From assembly GCA_017650105.1 (NCBI GenBank), contig JAGCFO010000011.1:19231-83230 (forward strand): a stretch of 64,000 bases of DNA. The letters are read 5' to 3'. This DNA is from Bacteroidaceae bacterium. GTDB taxonomy: Bacteria; Bacteroidota; Bacteroidia; Bacteroidales; Bacteroidaceae. Positions 33,136 to 42,797 of the stretch are shown in pieces (position 1 is the first letter of the stretch; every line of letters begins with the position of its first letter). Position numbers and translations under genes: made by a program. The notes under the pieces were generated by a model. That model was not told where the DNA came from, searched no databases, and worked only from the letters and a program-made list of their open reading frames with translations.

Positions 33136-35035
33136 TTATACTTTCAGTTTATATGAGGGTAATGATGCTTATGAGTCCGCACGACTTAGAAGTATTTTGA
33201 TATTCAATAGTGTCGGGAAAGAGCGTACAGATAACGACATGATGCTGAAAGCTCTTTTCTCCCTGATTATTGATTCTGATAATAAAGCAACAGAGGATAG
33301 CATCTTGAGGACTTTGGATGACCGCTTCTCAATGACATGGACCAAGAAGATTCTAAAAGACAATCTTGCTATTCTAAAAGGAATGGGACTCATTGACATC
33401 AATGATCATGGGTTTATTGTTGCCCTTGAGAAGCGTAAAGATGGCAGAGAGTTCATTCACAGCGTTGTTGAGGAAACGAACACCTTCCTTGACGGTCTTG
33501 TGTCAAGGCTTCATGAGGTTTATACCGCTTTCATTCCCGACGAACGTATAGTAAAAAGTATTTTTAGAAAGTCTTTATCTGCATATCTTAGCCAATCCAG
33601 CTTTGAGTTCTTCGATGTAAAGGCCAAGGCTAAGGAGCAGGAAACCATAGATGTCATAAGTTTTATTCAAAAGGAAATTACACCTAATAAGTTGGCTGAA
33701 GCAATGATAAGGGTTCTGGCTGATATGCTGATGAACCCTTCTGATAGTGAGTCTGTGTTCCTTGAACAATGGGCACGAGCTTACATAGCCATGCAGGTAA
33801 TAGGTCTTGATCCGTCACTCTCCAATTTTAAAGATTCTAAGCTAAAGGACAAATCTTTTGTAGTTGACACAGATATAGTTTTGAACTTCATTACCAAACA
33901 CGCAAAGTATAGCGAGATGTATCATCAGATGTTCAAGAAACTTATGAACATTGGATGTCATATCTACTTGCCGACAGATGTGTTTTCTGAAGTTGAAAAT
34001 AATTGCAAGGCTGCCAACACAAAGTACCTTACTTATGGGGCGAATCTTTTGGATATGACCGATGAATACCTTGAAAATTCAATAGGGAATGTATTGGTTG
34101 AAGACTATGTTAAGACCATTAAGGCAGACCCGTCGATGAATGATTATAAGTTTGAAGACTATATAAGTAACATTTATGACCGTAATGACCAAACGTTGTT
34201 AAGAGCCAATATCGTTGATGTAATAGGCGAGGAAAACTTTAATCGTAAGTTACCAGAGTACGATGAGAATGAAGATCTTGAATCTTTAAAGAGTGAGATT
34301 ATGGGACATACGGAACGCTCACAAAAAGGTGTTGAACGTCCTAAAGAGATTAACCAGGAATTGTCAGATACGGATGCTCTATTGTATTACACAATCTGCA
34401 AAATGAACGAGGATACCCCCGACGATAAGTTCTTCTCTCGTAGAGTTTACCTTCTAACCCGGTCAAGGCGAACAGGAGTCAGTGCCAAAGAGGTGGGTAT
34501 GTATCAGCGAAACATCATTTGTCATCCTGAAGCATTATATTCCATCATGGCTGAAAATGGCGCAATGAGTACGGGAGAGTTTAAATTTGTCAATCTTTTT
34601 GATAACCCTTTCTTGGTCTATACAGCCAAACAGATATGGGAGCAGGTTGATCCTTTGTTAAAGGCAGGTGCAAAGTTCAAATATGCAGAGTTGAATAAAC
34701 TGCGCTTAGATGTTGATAATCGTATTGATGCTATTTTGACTGGCAAAACAAAAGAGGAAAGATATGAGGCTGCAAAACAGCTGGAAAAGAATGGGTATGA
34801 GTTCATTCATGAAATAGTAGAAGCTCGGAAAGAAGCGGAAAAAGAGAAAGAAATAGCCCAAAAAGCCCAAAAAGAGGCTGAGGACTACAAAAGACTATAT
34901 GAAGAGACTAAAGAGCAATTGCACGAAAAGAATGGCATTATTGATAAACTCAAAGGAAAGCTTGGCTATTATAAAAAGTTCTTACCATTCTCGAAAAAAA
35001 AGAGAAGAGAAGATAAAGAAATGGACAGAGATTGA
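33125..35035 (+). CDS. PIN-domain protein with helical N-terminus and C-terminal coiled coil
   Basis: 636 residues. The N-terminal 240 residues are helical (a winged-helix-like part around 35-105). The PIN domain has Asp248/Asp250 in FVVDTDIVLNF, a Glu in DVFSEVENN, Asp415/Asp417 in ELSDTDALLYY, and the LLTRSRRTG strand. Residues 560-615 form a charged coiled coil rich in EKEKE and AQKAQKEAE, and the C-terminus is strongly basic (KKKRREDK). Likely a ribonuclease whose activity is controlled by the overlapping membrane-protein gene. No named system recognised. Confidence 0.75.
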   Translation: MENNYTFSLYEGNDAYESARLRSILIFNSVGKERTDNDMMLKALFSLIIDSDNKATEDSILRTLDDRFSMTWTKKILKDNLAILKGMGLIDINDHGFIVALEKRKDGREFIHSVVEETNTFLDGLVSRLHEVYTAFIPDERIVKSIFRKSLSAYLSQSSFEFFDVKAKAKEQETIDVISFIQKEITPNKLAEAMIRVLADMLMNPSDSESVFLEQWARAYIAMQVIGLDPSLSNFKDSKLKDKSFVVDTDIVLNFITKHAKYSEMYHQMFKKLMNIGCHIYLPTDVFSEVENNCKAANTKYLTYGANLLDMTDEYLENSIGNVLVEDYVKTIKADPSMNDYKFEDYISNIYDRNDQTLLRANIVDVIGEENFNRKLPEYDENEDLESLKSEIMGHTERSQKGVERPKEINQELSDTDALLYYTICKMNEDTPDDKFFSRRVYLLTRSRRTGVSAKEVGMYQRNIICHPEALYSIMAENGAMSTGEFKFVNLFDNPFLVYTAKQIWEQVDPLLKAGAKFKYAELNKLRLDVDNRIDAILTGKTKEERYEAAKQLEKNGYEFIHEIVEARKEAEKEKEIAQKAQKEAEDYKRLYEETKEQLHEKNGIIDKLKGKLGYYKKFLPFSKKKRREDKEMDRD

Positions 35036-35162
35036 TATATGGAACCAAAACAATAAACTGTTACTACTCCGTATGTAAACACCAGACTCATCATATAGTA
35101 TTGGGCGAAGGTCTGAATGTATCGAAGGCAAGGTTAAAAAGGACTTAAAAAAATATCTATAA

Positions 35163-35516
35163 ATGTCAAATAAGCAGATGCTTGACTTATACGTCAAAGC
35201 CATTGATTTGGCGAAAGAGAAGGAAGGACTTTCGAATCAGGAGAGGATGCTTTTGAACAGATTCAAGATTCTGCTGAGGAGCGGGGCTGTTGATGATGCG
35301 AATAATGACATTATGCAGATGGGGAAGGTTAAGAGAGAAACGCTCCATCATATTCGCGAACTGTCAGAGAGCTTTTTTGAGGATTGGATTCGAAACTCAA
35401 TTATTGACGATACTGAACGGGAAAGGATTCTGGATGAAGGTAAGAGACGAGCAGATGTGGCTGAAAAGATGTTGGTTAAGGAACTCTTGATGCACGGAAT
35501 GATATTAAACAACTAA
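35163..35516 (+). CDS. Hypothetical helical protein
   Basis: 117 residues, fully helical by composition, with no signal peptide or membrane segment. The gene lies 127 nt after the PIN gene. Function unknown; could belong to the same cassette. Immediately after the stop is the spacer motif GGCTCCGCTCTTACGCGC (35520-35537). Confidence 0.65.
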   Translation: MSNKQMLDLYVKAIDLAKEKEGLSNQERMLLNRFKILLRSGAVDDANNDIMQMGKVKRETLHHIRELSESFFEDWIRNSIIDDTERERILDEGKRRADVAEKMLVKELLMHGMILNN

Positions 35517-35579
35517 TAAGGCTCCGCTCTTACGCGCAAACGGTGCTAAAACACAGAGAAATATAAATAAAAAATGTAG

Positions 35580-35867
35580 ATGAGAAACCATTTATTGACA
35601 ATAATACTATTGGCCATGGCGGCTTGTGCTTTTACCTTAAAGTACTATTCTGAAGGTACAATACAAAGCATCTGTGACATCTTGGCCTTTGCTCTTCCAA
35701 CACTGGCAGCAATAGTTGAAATATATGTAGCGGAAAAGAGGAGCAGAAAAATGGCTGAGGAACTTAAGAAGCGCCCTCCGTTTGAGTGCCTTACTGAAGA
35801 AGAGTATGAACGACGGAGAGAAGCTGGAACGATTGATGAAAATACAATTTATGCGACAACAGAATAA
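35580..35867 (+). CDS. Small two-helix membrane protein
   Basis: 95 residues. Hydrophobic segments at about 4-20 and 32-49 are followed by a basic then acidic soluble tail (EEEYERRRE). Family unknown. The Met start is 63 nt after the previous stop. A variant of the spacer motif follows at 35882. Confidence 0.6.
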   Translation: MRNHLLTIILLAMAACAFTLKYYSEGTIQSICDILAFALPTLAAIVEIYVAEKRSRKMAEELKKRPPFECLTEEEYERRREAGTIDENTIYATTE

Positions 35868-36214
35868 ATGAAAAAAATGGTGGCTACCGTCTTTACGTGC
35901 AACTGGAGCTGCAAATGGGCGGAACAACAAAGAAAAGACAAAAGCGAATAATTGTAACAATGAAAATATCATTCAGTAAATGTGGAACGTTACGAGGAAG
36001 TTACTATAGGGTTTTCTTTAGCCTTCATCTGATTACCTGAATGTCCGTTGACCTTGTTTCTCGTTGACTCGTAGTCTTGTTGATTTTTCAAATACTCGTT
36101 GTCTCAATACACTCCGATAGTTATTACTTCCCAACGTATTTTTACGCCAATTACACATTTCATTATAGATTAAAAAAAGGAATCATAACAATACTCGCAT
36201 TATAATATTATCCA
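35868..36214. other. Intergenic stretch before the polysaccharide locus
   Basis: Contains a spacer motif variant (35882-35906) and TTGACT/GTAGTCTTGTTG-like repeat pieces (36050-36085) related to the array at 46390. No gene and no clear promoter seen. Confidence 0.6.
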
Positions 36215-37326
<1,112 letters not shown>

Positions 37327-37330
<4 letters not shown>

Positions 37331-38271
37331 TGGAATCTAACTCAAAGATATACGTTGCAGGACATCGCGGGATGGTGGGGAGTGCCATCGTGCGCGAACT
37401 GAAGAGACAGGGATACACCAATATCATCACCCGCACTCATAAGGAACTGGACCTGACGCGGCAGGAAGCGGTGGAGACGTTCTTTGCCGAGGAGAAGCCG
37501 GAGTACGTGTTTCTGGCAGCAGCTAAGGTGGGGGGCATCGTTGCCAACCAATCGGCGCTCGCCGACTTCATGTACGACAACATGATTCTGGAGATGAACG
37601 TCATACATGCCGCATGGAAGAACGGATGCAAGAAGCTTGAGTTTCTGGGCAGCAGCTGCATCTACCCCCGCATGGCTCCCCAGCCCATGCCGGAGAGCTG
37701 CCTGCTGACGGGCGAGCTGGAGAAAACCAATGAGGCGTATGCTCTTGCCAAGATCTCGGGACTGAAATACTGCGAGTTCCTCAACAGGCAGTACGGCACG
37801 GACTACATCTCGGTGATGCCGACGAACCTATACGGCCCTAACGACAACTACCATCCCGAGCACAGCCATGTGCTGCCTGCGCTGATACGCCGCTTCCACG
37901 AGGCTAAGGAGAGCGGGGCAGTGAGCGTCACCTGCTGGGGCGACGGCAGCCCTCTGAGGGAGTTCCTGTATGTGGATGACCTGGCAAACCTCTGCGTCTT
38001 CCTGATGAACAACTACAGCGGGAACGAGACGGTGAATGCCGGCACGGGCAAGGAGCTGACCATCAAAGAGCTGACCCAGCTGGTGGCCAAAGTCATCGGC
38101 TACGAGGGCGAAATCCTATGGGATACCACACGCCCCAACGGTACACCTCGCAAGCTGCTGGATGTGTCGAAAGCCACTGCCCTCGGATGGACGTACAAGA
38201 CCGAGCTGGAAGACGGCATCCGCCTTGCCTACGAAGACTTCCTGTATAACCCCATGCGTGCGGAGCGCTGA
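37327..38271 (+). CDS. fcl: GDP-L-fucose synthase
   Basis: 314 residues. [16 protein letters not shown] is the NADP-binding motif, [13 protein letters not shown] carries the catalytic Ser/Cys region, and [13 protein letters not shown] contains the Tyr-x-x-x-Lys pair. It epimerises and reduces the Gmd product to GDP-L-fucose for polysaccharide synthesis. ATGA overlap with gmd. Codon use is GC-richer than in gmd. The stop is followed at once by a 14-nt tandem repeat. Confidence 0.95.
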
Positions 38272-38282
38272 CGCTGACGCTG

Positions 38283-38356
38283 AAAGTTGAAAGTTGATAG
38301 TTGAAAGTTGATAGTTGAAAGTTGATAGTTGAAGGTTGAAAGTTGATAGTTGAAAA
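38283..38356. repeat. 14-nt tandem repeat (AAAGTTGATAGTTG type)
   Basis: About five units of AAAGTTGATAGTTG between fcl and the next gene. The complementary sense (CAACTCTCAACTTTC type) appears inside gmd and at the start of the 38845 gene. Confidence 0.92.
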
Positions 38357-38359
38357 AGG

Positions 38360-38737
38360 ATGGAAGTATTCGGGTATAGGAAGTTGGTGTCTTATCAGAA
38401 GGCAAAAGAGGTTGTAAAGAAGACGTATATGCTCCTGAACAAGTTCCCAGTGGAGGAACGCTACGCCATGTGCGATCAACTGAGACGAGCCTCCGTTTCA
38501 ATAACCTCAAATATTGCTGAAGGAGTAAACCGATATTCGGTCAAAGACAAGTCACATTTCATCGAAATAGCTTTCGGCTCTTTGATGGAAGTTTCATCTC
38601 AATTTGAACTAGCTGAAGAACTGGGTTATATAACAACTGAAGACCGAATGAGTATGGATGAACTTATACGTGAGGATGCACGCCTACTGTCAGGACTGCA
38701 AAACTCCTATAAGAGCGAAACCAAAAAAGAAAGTTGA
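38360..38737 (+). CDS. Four-helix-bundle protein (S23 family)
   Basis: 125 residues with the family pattern: KLVSYQKAKEVVKKTYMLLN, YAMCDQLRRASVSITSNIAEG, and a helical C-terminal half with SLMEVSSQFELAEELGY. First described as ORFs in 23S rRNA intervening sequences, the family is scattered through Bacteroidota genomes as repeat-associated genes; molecular role unknown. It sits directly after the tandem repeat, inside the polysaccharide locus. Confidence 0.88.
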   Translation: MEVFGYRKLVSYQKAKEVVKKTYMLLNKFPVEERYAMCDQLRRASVSITSNIAEGVNRYSVKDKSHFIEIAFGSLMEVSSQFELAEELGYITTEDRMSMDELIREDARLLSGLQNSYKSETKKES

Positions 38738-38844
38738 AAGTTTAAAGTCGCGAGGCGGCGAGCCGCCAGCTTTTTCACTATACACCATACACTACACTCA
38801 TTACACTTTACTCAGCACTATCCACTTATCACTGACAATACACT

Positions 38845-40092
38845 ATGAACTCTGAACTATCAACAAAACCGAAGGTCTTCGTCAGTGGCTGCTATGACCT
38901 GCTGCACAGCGGGCACGTGGAGTTCTTCCGTCAGGCATCAGCATACGGAAGCCTTTATGTTGGTATAGGCTCCGATTCAACCATCCAGCACCTGAAGGGA
39001 CACAAGACGCTCTACAGCGAGAACGAACGTCTGTTCATGGTGAAGTCCATCCGCTATGTACAGGACGCATTCATCAACCGAGGAAGCGGGTTGATGGATT
39101 TTATTCCTACGGTCGATTTCTTGAAGCCAGACATCTTCGTGGTCAACGAGGATGGTTCCACTAAAGAAAAGGAAAACTTTTGTAAGGAGCGAGGAATCGA
39201 ATATGTCGTCTTGAAGCGGACTCCACAAGAAGGTCTTGAGGCCCGTTCTTCAACTGATATCAAAAATGCCGTTTGTGGCATTCCCACTCGTCTCGATTTG
39301 GCAGGCACATGGATCGACCAGCCATACGTATCGTGCTTTGCTCCAGGATGGGCCATCACGATATCCCTTGAGGCCACCTTCGAAATCCGCGAGCGTTGTG
39401 GACTTTCCACATCCACCCGTAATATGATACGTCGTATCTGGCCGATGAAACTCCCCGATATGGACCCCGAGATGTTGGCGAAGCTAGTCTTCTGTTTCGA
39501 GAACGATCCCGAACGCTCCGACGGCATCATCTCCGGTGCTCAGGACAGCATTGGCATCTGCATGCCTGGGCTCGTACGCCACTATTACAACAACCGTTTC
39601 TGGCCCGAGAAGATTGAGAGCTGTCAGGATGAGAGCATCCTCCAGTGGCTCGAGAGTCATCTCATAATGATTCCGATGGAACCACGTAAGCCAGGCTGTT
39701 CTGTAGTGGAGGGCAAAGACATCACAGAACCTAAGGTCAAGGCGCTGGCCAAGGCCGCCGATGATTGCTGGACAGCTATCATGGCGAAAGACCTGCAAGC
39801 CTTTGCCGATGCCTACCGTGCCAGCTTCAACGCTCAAGTAGCTATGTTCCCCGGGATGGTACATCCGGTTGAGAGTGTAGAGAGTAGAGTTGAGAGTCAG
39901 TTTAAGGAGTTTAAAGGTTTAAGTGTTCAAGAGTATATTGACAGATGGTCTAAGGTTCCCGGAGTATTGGCCTGGAAGATGCCCGGTGCCGGCGGAGGCG
40001 GTTACCTCGCCTGTGTAGTCACCGATGCCGACCAGTTCTGCAACGAACATGAAGAAGCAATAAGATTGACTATCCGTAGAGCCGGAATGTAA
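38845..40092 (+). CDS. Nucleotidyltransferase-GHMP kinase fusion protein
   Basis: 415 residues. Residues 8-140 form a cytidylyltransferase-like domain (VSGCYDLLHSGHVEFF, HxGH motif). Residues 148-415 form a GHMP kinase-like domain: PTRLDLAGTWIDQP at its start and WKMPGAGGGGYLACVV near the end. The combination recalls HldE-like or sugar-1-phosphate activating enzymes, so it may activate a sugar for the polysaccharide. The first codons (NSELSTK) and a patch at about residues 344-352 (VESVESRVES) derive from short tandem repeats. The last residues, AIRLTIRR, recur in silently changed form at 46276-46299. Confidence 0.78.
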   Translation: MNSELSTKPKVFVSGCYDLLHSGHVEFFRQASAYGSLYVGIGSDSTIQHLKGHKTLYSENERLFMVKSIRYVQDAFINRGSGLMDFIPTVDFLKPDIFVVNEDGSTKEKENFCKERGIEYVVLKRTPQEGLEARSSTDIKNAVCGIPTRLDLAGTWIDQPYVSCFAPGWAITISLEATFEIRERCGLSTSTRNMIRRIWPMKLPDMDPEMLAKLVFCFENDPERSDGIISGAQDSIGICMPGLVRHYYNNRFWPEKIESCQDESILQWLESHLIMIPMEPRKPGCSVVEGKDITEPKVKALAKAADDCWTAIMAKDLQAFADAYRASFNAQVAMFPGMVHPVESVESRVESQFKEFKGLSVQEYIDRWSKVPGVLAWKMPGAGGGGYLACVVTDADQFCNEHEEAIRLTIRRAGM

Positions 40093-40105
40093 CTACCCGT
40101 AAGAT

Positions 40106-40430
40106 ATGACAAAGAAGCAACAGATACAACTGTTTGGGGATAAGAAAGTCCGTGTGGCATGGGACGATGAGAAGGAGAAATGCTACTTCTCGATTGTCAA
40201 TTGTGTGCGAGGTGCTGACTGACAGTGATTATCAGGCTGCACGTAAGTACTGGAAGGTGCTGAAAGGCAGGCTGAAAAAGGAGGGCAATGAAACGGTAAC
40301 AAATTGTTACCAGTTGAAAATGCTTGCCCCTGACGGTAAGATGCGCTCTACCGATGTGGCTGATACTGAGCAGCTTTTCCGTCTGATACAGAGTATCCCG
40401 TCCAAGAAGGCAAAACCAATGGTCGATGGT
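40106..40430 (+). pseudogene. BRO/DinD-type N-terminal domain gene, frameshifted and truncated
   Basis: The frame starting at 40106 reads MTKKQQIQLFGDKKVRVAWD and continues to FSIVN; the continuation, CEVLTDSDYQAARKYWKVLKG, is in another frame. One extra T near 40200-40202 (GTCAATTGTG) explains the shift. The protein pattern fits BRO-N-type phage/antirepressor-like proteins. The 3' end is lost after about QSIPSKKA, where unrelated sequence follows. It begins just after the sugar-kinase gene, at the edge of the 40-46 kb insert. Confidence 0.75.
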
Positions 40431-40482
40431 GATCAAACTCTTCCATCTAACATCTTACATAAACATAAAGCAAAGCGAAACG

Positions 40483-40601
40483 ATGTCAGCAATCGGATAC
40501 GCAATACAGGAAAAGTGCTTGGCTTTTGCGGACCGTGTAATCAAGCTCAACCGACGAACGAAGCAAGAGCAGAGACCAAGCTCGTTTGGACTATGCCTTG
40601 C
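40483..40601 (+). pseudogene. Possible four-helix-bundle gene fragment
   Basis: Encodes GYAIQEKCLAFADRVIKLNR, resembling the first helix of S23-type four-helix-bundle proteins, then runs into the 129-bp repeat at 40602. Short and without an intact gene; assignment tentative. Confidence 0.4.
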
Positions 40602-40730
40602 AACCGACGGAGCAGTGAGTGGAGAGCCAAGTTCACTTGAGCTATCCCGAGTCGCGTCGGAGGAAGAGCAAAGGTCAAGGAGGAGGAAAACCGAAGGTTA
40701 ACCTGGTGCGCAGAGCTGTGCTCGCATGAG
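40602..40730. repeat. 129-bp repeat, copy 2
   Basis: Identical to 21768-21896 over 129 bp, same strand, 18.8 kb apart. One copy is in the sod island, the other in the insert within the polysaccharide locus, a possible substrate for homologous recombination. The gap 40731-41008 has no gene; a TACTTTTG -7-like box lies at 40985-40992. Confidence 0.95.
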
Positions 40731-41008
40731 TTTTGCCGAGGTGAGGAGGAGGAAGACGAAGTCAACATTGGGATATGGGCCACGGCTGGAGTGGAGACAT
40801 GCCAAGATAATGAAAAGTTAAGGTATTAAAAGCGGATAAGCATTAAAGAAGATTTGCTTGACGGGCAAAGTTGATGTCCATCGTTCCCCTATTATAAAAG
40901 AAACGGAATAAAGAATCTCCTTGCAACTCAGCTGCCAGTTAGTTAAAGTTTCTTGCAAGTTCGCTGTATGTTGAGAAGTTTTTGTACTTTTGCGAAAAAA
41001 TTCTAATT

Positions 41009-42211
41009 ATGGAGAGAATATGTCGAGGTGATTATATCGCTTTGGTTCGCAGCTTGCTGGGCAAAGGAGAGGCTGTAGTGTTGACTGGGCACAGGCGTGC
41101 CGGAAAGAGCTGTATTTTAGAACTGCTCTCTGCTGAGCTGAGTGCTGCCGGCCATGTGATTTACATTGATATGGAAGACCCTGCGAATGCTGACATTACA
41201 TCGTTCTGGGAACTGTCCGAAAAGATTAAGGCTGCCTTGGAAGAAGGTCACCATAACTTTGTACTGATTGACGAAGTACAGGAGGTCTCCGAATTTGAGA
41301 AAGCCTTGCGCTACTGGGTGAAGCAGGACGGAGTGGACGTGGTAGTGACAGGCAGCAATGCGGCCATGCTGTCGAGCGACATTGCATCGTCGTTTGCCGG
41401 ACGCTATCATCGCGTACACGTAAGCAGTCTTGACTATCGTGAGTTCCTGCTGTTCTACGAACTGGACGATTCCGACAATGCCTTCTCGCAGTATCTGCGC
41501 TGGGGTGGTCTGCCATTCCTCTACCGCATCCCCTTGGAGGACGAGCGGACGAGGACGGAGTATCTTGGCAGCATCTACGACACTATTTTTGTGAAGGATA
41601 TCGTGCGTCGCAAGAATGTGCGAAATGTATCACTGCTGGATAATCTGGCCCGGTTTGTGGCAGACAACTGTGGGAAAGTCTTTTCCGCCAACAGTATAGC
41701 CAAATACCTGAAGGGCAGTAGCCTGTCCGTCTCGGCCAACACGGTGGGAGAGTATATGGATGCTTTGTGCGACACGTATATGATTGACCGTGTGAAACGT
41801 TACGATATAAAAGGCAAGAGCATTTTTGAGCAGCAGGACAAGTATTATTTTGAGGATTTGGGATTGCGCAATTACCTGTGTCGCGACAAGCGCAGTCTTG
41901 ACGTGGAAAAGGTACTGGAGGGTGCCGTCTATCTAAAGCTCAAGCGCAGCGGCTATGAGGTGTATGTGGGGCAGCTGAATGGGAAAGAGATAGATTTTCT
42001 AGCCCGCCGTGGCGATGAGGTTATATACGTGCAGGTGGCTGTGCAGGTGATGGGTGAAGACACCTACGAACGCGAATTCGGCAACCTGAAGCTGATAAAG
42101 GACAATTATCCCAAATATGTAGTGACGATGGATCCGAATGTGGGACTCATTCACGATTCAGGGATCGTTGCCTGCTCCGCTCGTCAGTTCCTTTTGAATT
42201 TTATATCATAA
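41009..42211 (+). CDS. AAA_14/DUF4143 ATP-binding protein
   Basis: 400 residues from the ATG at 41009. Walker A is LTGHRRAGKSCIL, Walker B is NFVLIDEVQEV, and VVTGSNAAML is the sensor region. The C-terminal DUF4143 part contains KYYFEDLGLRNYL and GKEIDFLARRGDE, the restriction-endonuclease-like D...E/QxK pattern (here VIYVQVA). The family is very common in Bacteroidota, often multi-copy and mobile; role unknown. The predicted promoter leaves only a very short leader. Confidence 0.87.
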   Translation: MERICRGDYIALVRSLLGKGEAVVLTGHRRAGKSCILELLSAELSAAGHVIYIDMEDPANADITSFWELSEKIKAALEEGHHNFVLIDEVQEVSEFEKALRYWVKQDGVDVVVTGSNAAMLSSDIASSFAGRYHRVHVSSLDYREFLLFYELDDSDNAFSQYLRWGGLPFLYRIPLEDERTRTEYLGSIYDTIFVKDIVRRKNVRNVSLLDNLARFVADNCGKVFSANSIAKYLKGSSLSVSANTVGEYMDALCDTYMIDRVKRYDIKGKSIFEQQDKYYFEDLGLRNYLCRDKRSLDVEKVLEGAVYLKLKRSGYEVYVGQLNGKEIDFLARRGDEVIYVQVAVQVMGEDTYEREFGNLKLIKDNYPKYVVTMDPNVGLIHDSGIVACSARQFLLNFIS

Positions 42212-42219
42212 TTTTCAGC

Positions 42220-42247
42220 TTGACTTCAGTCGTTTCGCGAGTCGAAG
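42220..42247. repeat. Short relative of the sequence at 32102
   Basis: TTGAC-TCAGTCGTTTCGC-AGTCGAAG closely matches 32102-32129 (beside the third sod end) with few changes. Confidence 0.6.
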
Positions 42248-42289
42248 CCGACTTTTAACATTTTAACAATTTAACAAAGTTCGATTTCT

Positions 42290-42580
42290 ATGTGGAGCAT
42301 GATGACAATGACGTTGGAGCAGTTGGCCGGCACGTGGCTGACCGATGATGGCCGATGCACGATGTGGATAGGCGAAGAGAATAATACCGGCATTGTCATT
42401 AACTGCGACGGAAAGAATGTCTTGTCTGAATACACGAGATTCAGATACGATATTGAAAGAAACATCTGCTTGCTATCCGACTCAGTGGTGCTGTGCCAGC
42501 TGTTTGATGATCATTCAATTCGAGTCAAATTAACGATAGGAGAGCAAACTGAAGAGTTGTTTTTAAGCAAAGGAAAATAG
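42290..42580 (+). CDS. Small hypothetical protein
   Basis: 96 residues starting MWSMMTMTLEQLAGTWLTDDG. The alternating beta pattern (CTMWIGEENNTGIVIN, FRYDIERNICLLSD) suggests a small beta-barrel or lipocalin-like fold. No signal peptide. Possibly real, given coherent composition; family unknown. Confidence 0.5.
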   Translation: MWSMMTMTLEQLAGTWLTDDGRCTMWIGEENNTGIVINCDGKNVLSEYTRFRYDIERNICLLSDSVVLCQLFDDHSIRVKLTIGEQTEELFLSKGK

Positions 42581-42586
42581 AATACC

Positions 42587-42700
42587 ACCGCTTCATGCAC
42601 AAATGCCAGCAAGCAGCCATTAGAGCCTTCCACCCAGAAATAGGTGTCAGCCCAATGCCCGCAGGGCGGGCATCCGGCTGGATCATTTAAGCGGCAAAGC
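42587..42700. repeat. Structured repeat, copy B
   Basis: Aligned without gaps to copy A over 42622-42680. Hairpin 1 is CACC/GGTG here, the inner stem is ATGCCCGC/GCGGGCAT, the outer stem CAGCC/GGCTG, and a third hairpin GCGGC-AAA-GCCGC follows at 42691-42703. It precedes the DUF4365-ATPase operon. Confidence 0.75.
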
Positions 42701-42797
42701 CGCAAGTGTAAAACGAAGCGATTTAACAATTAACAATTTAACAAATTAACAGTTAACGGGTAGCGCTTCAGGCATAAATTAGATTATTCGTTTCATT

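Noticed and set aside
18692..36214. Integrase, excisionase or transposase expected for the sod-associated island
   Set aside because: None of the frames shows tyrosine or serine recombinase or DDE motifs; the absence is reported as part of the sod finding rather than filled in.
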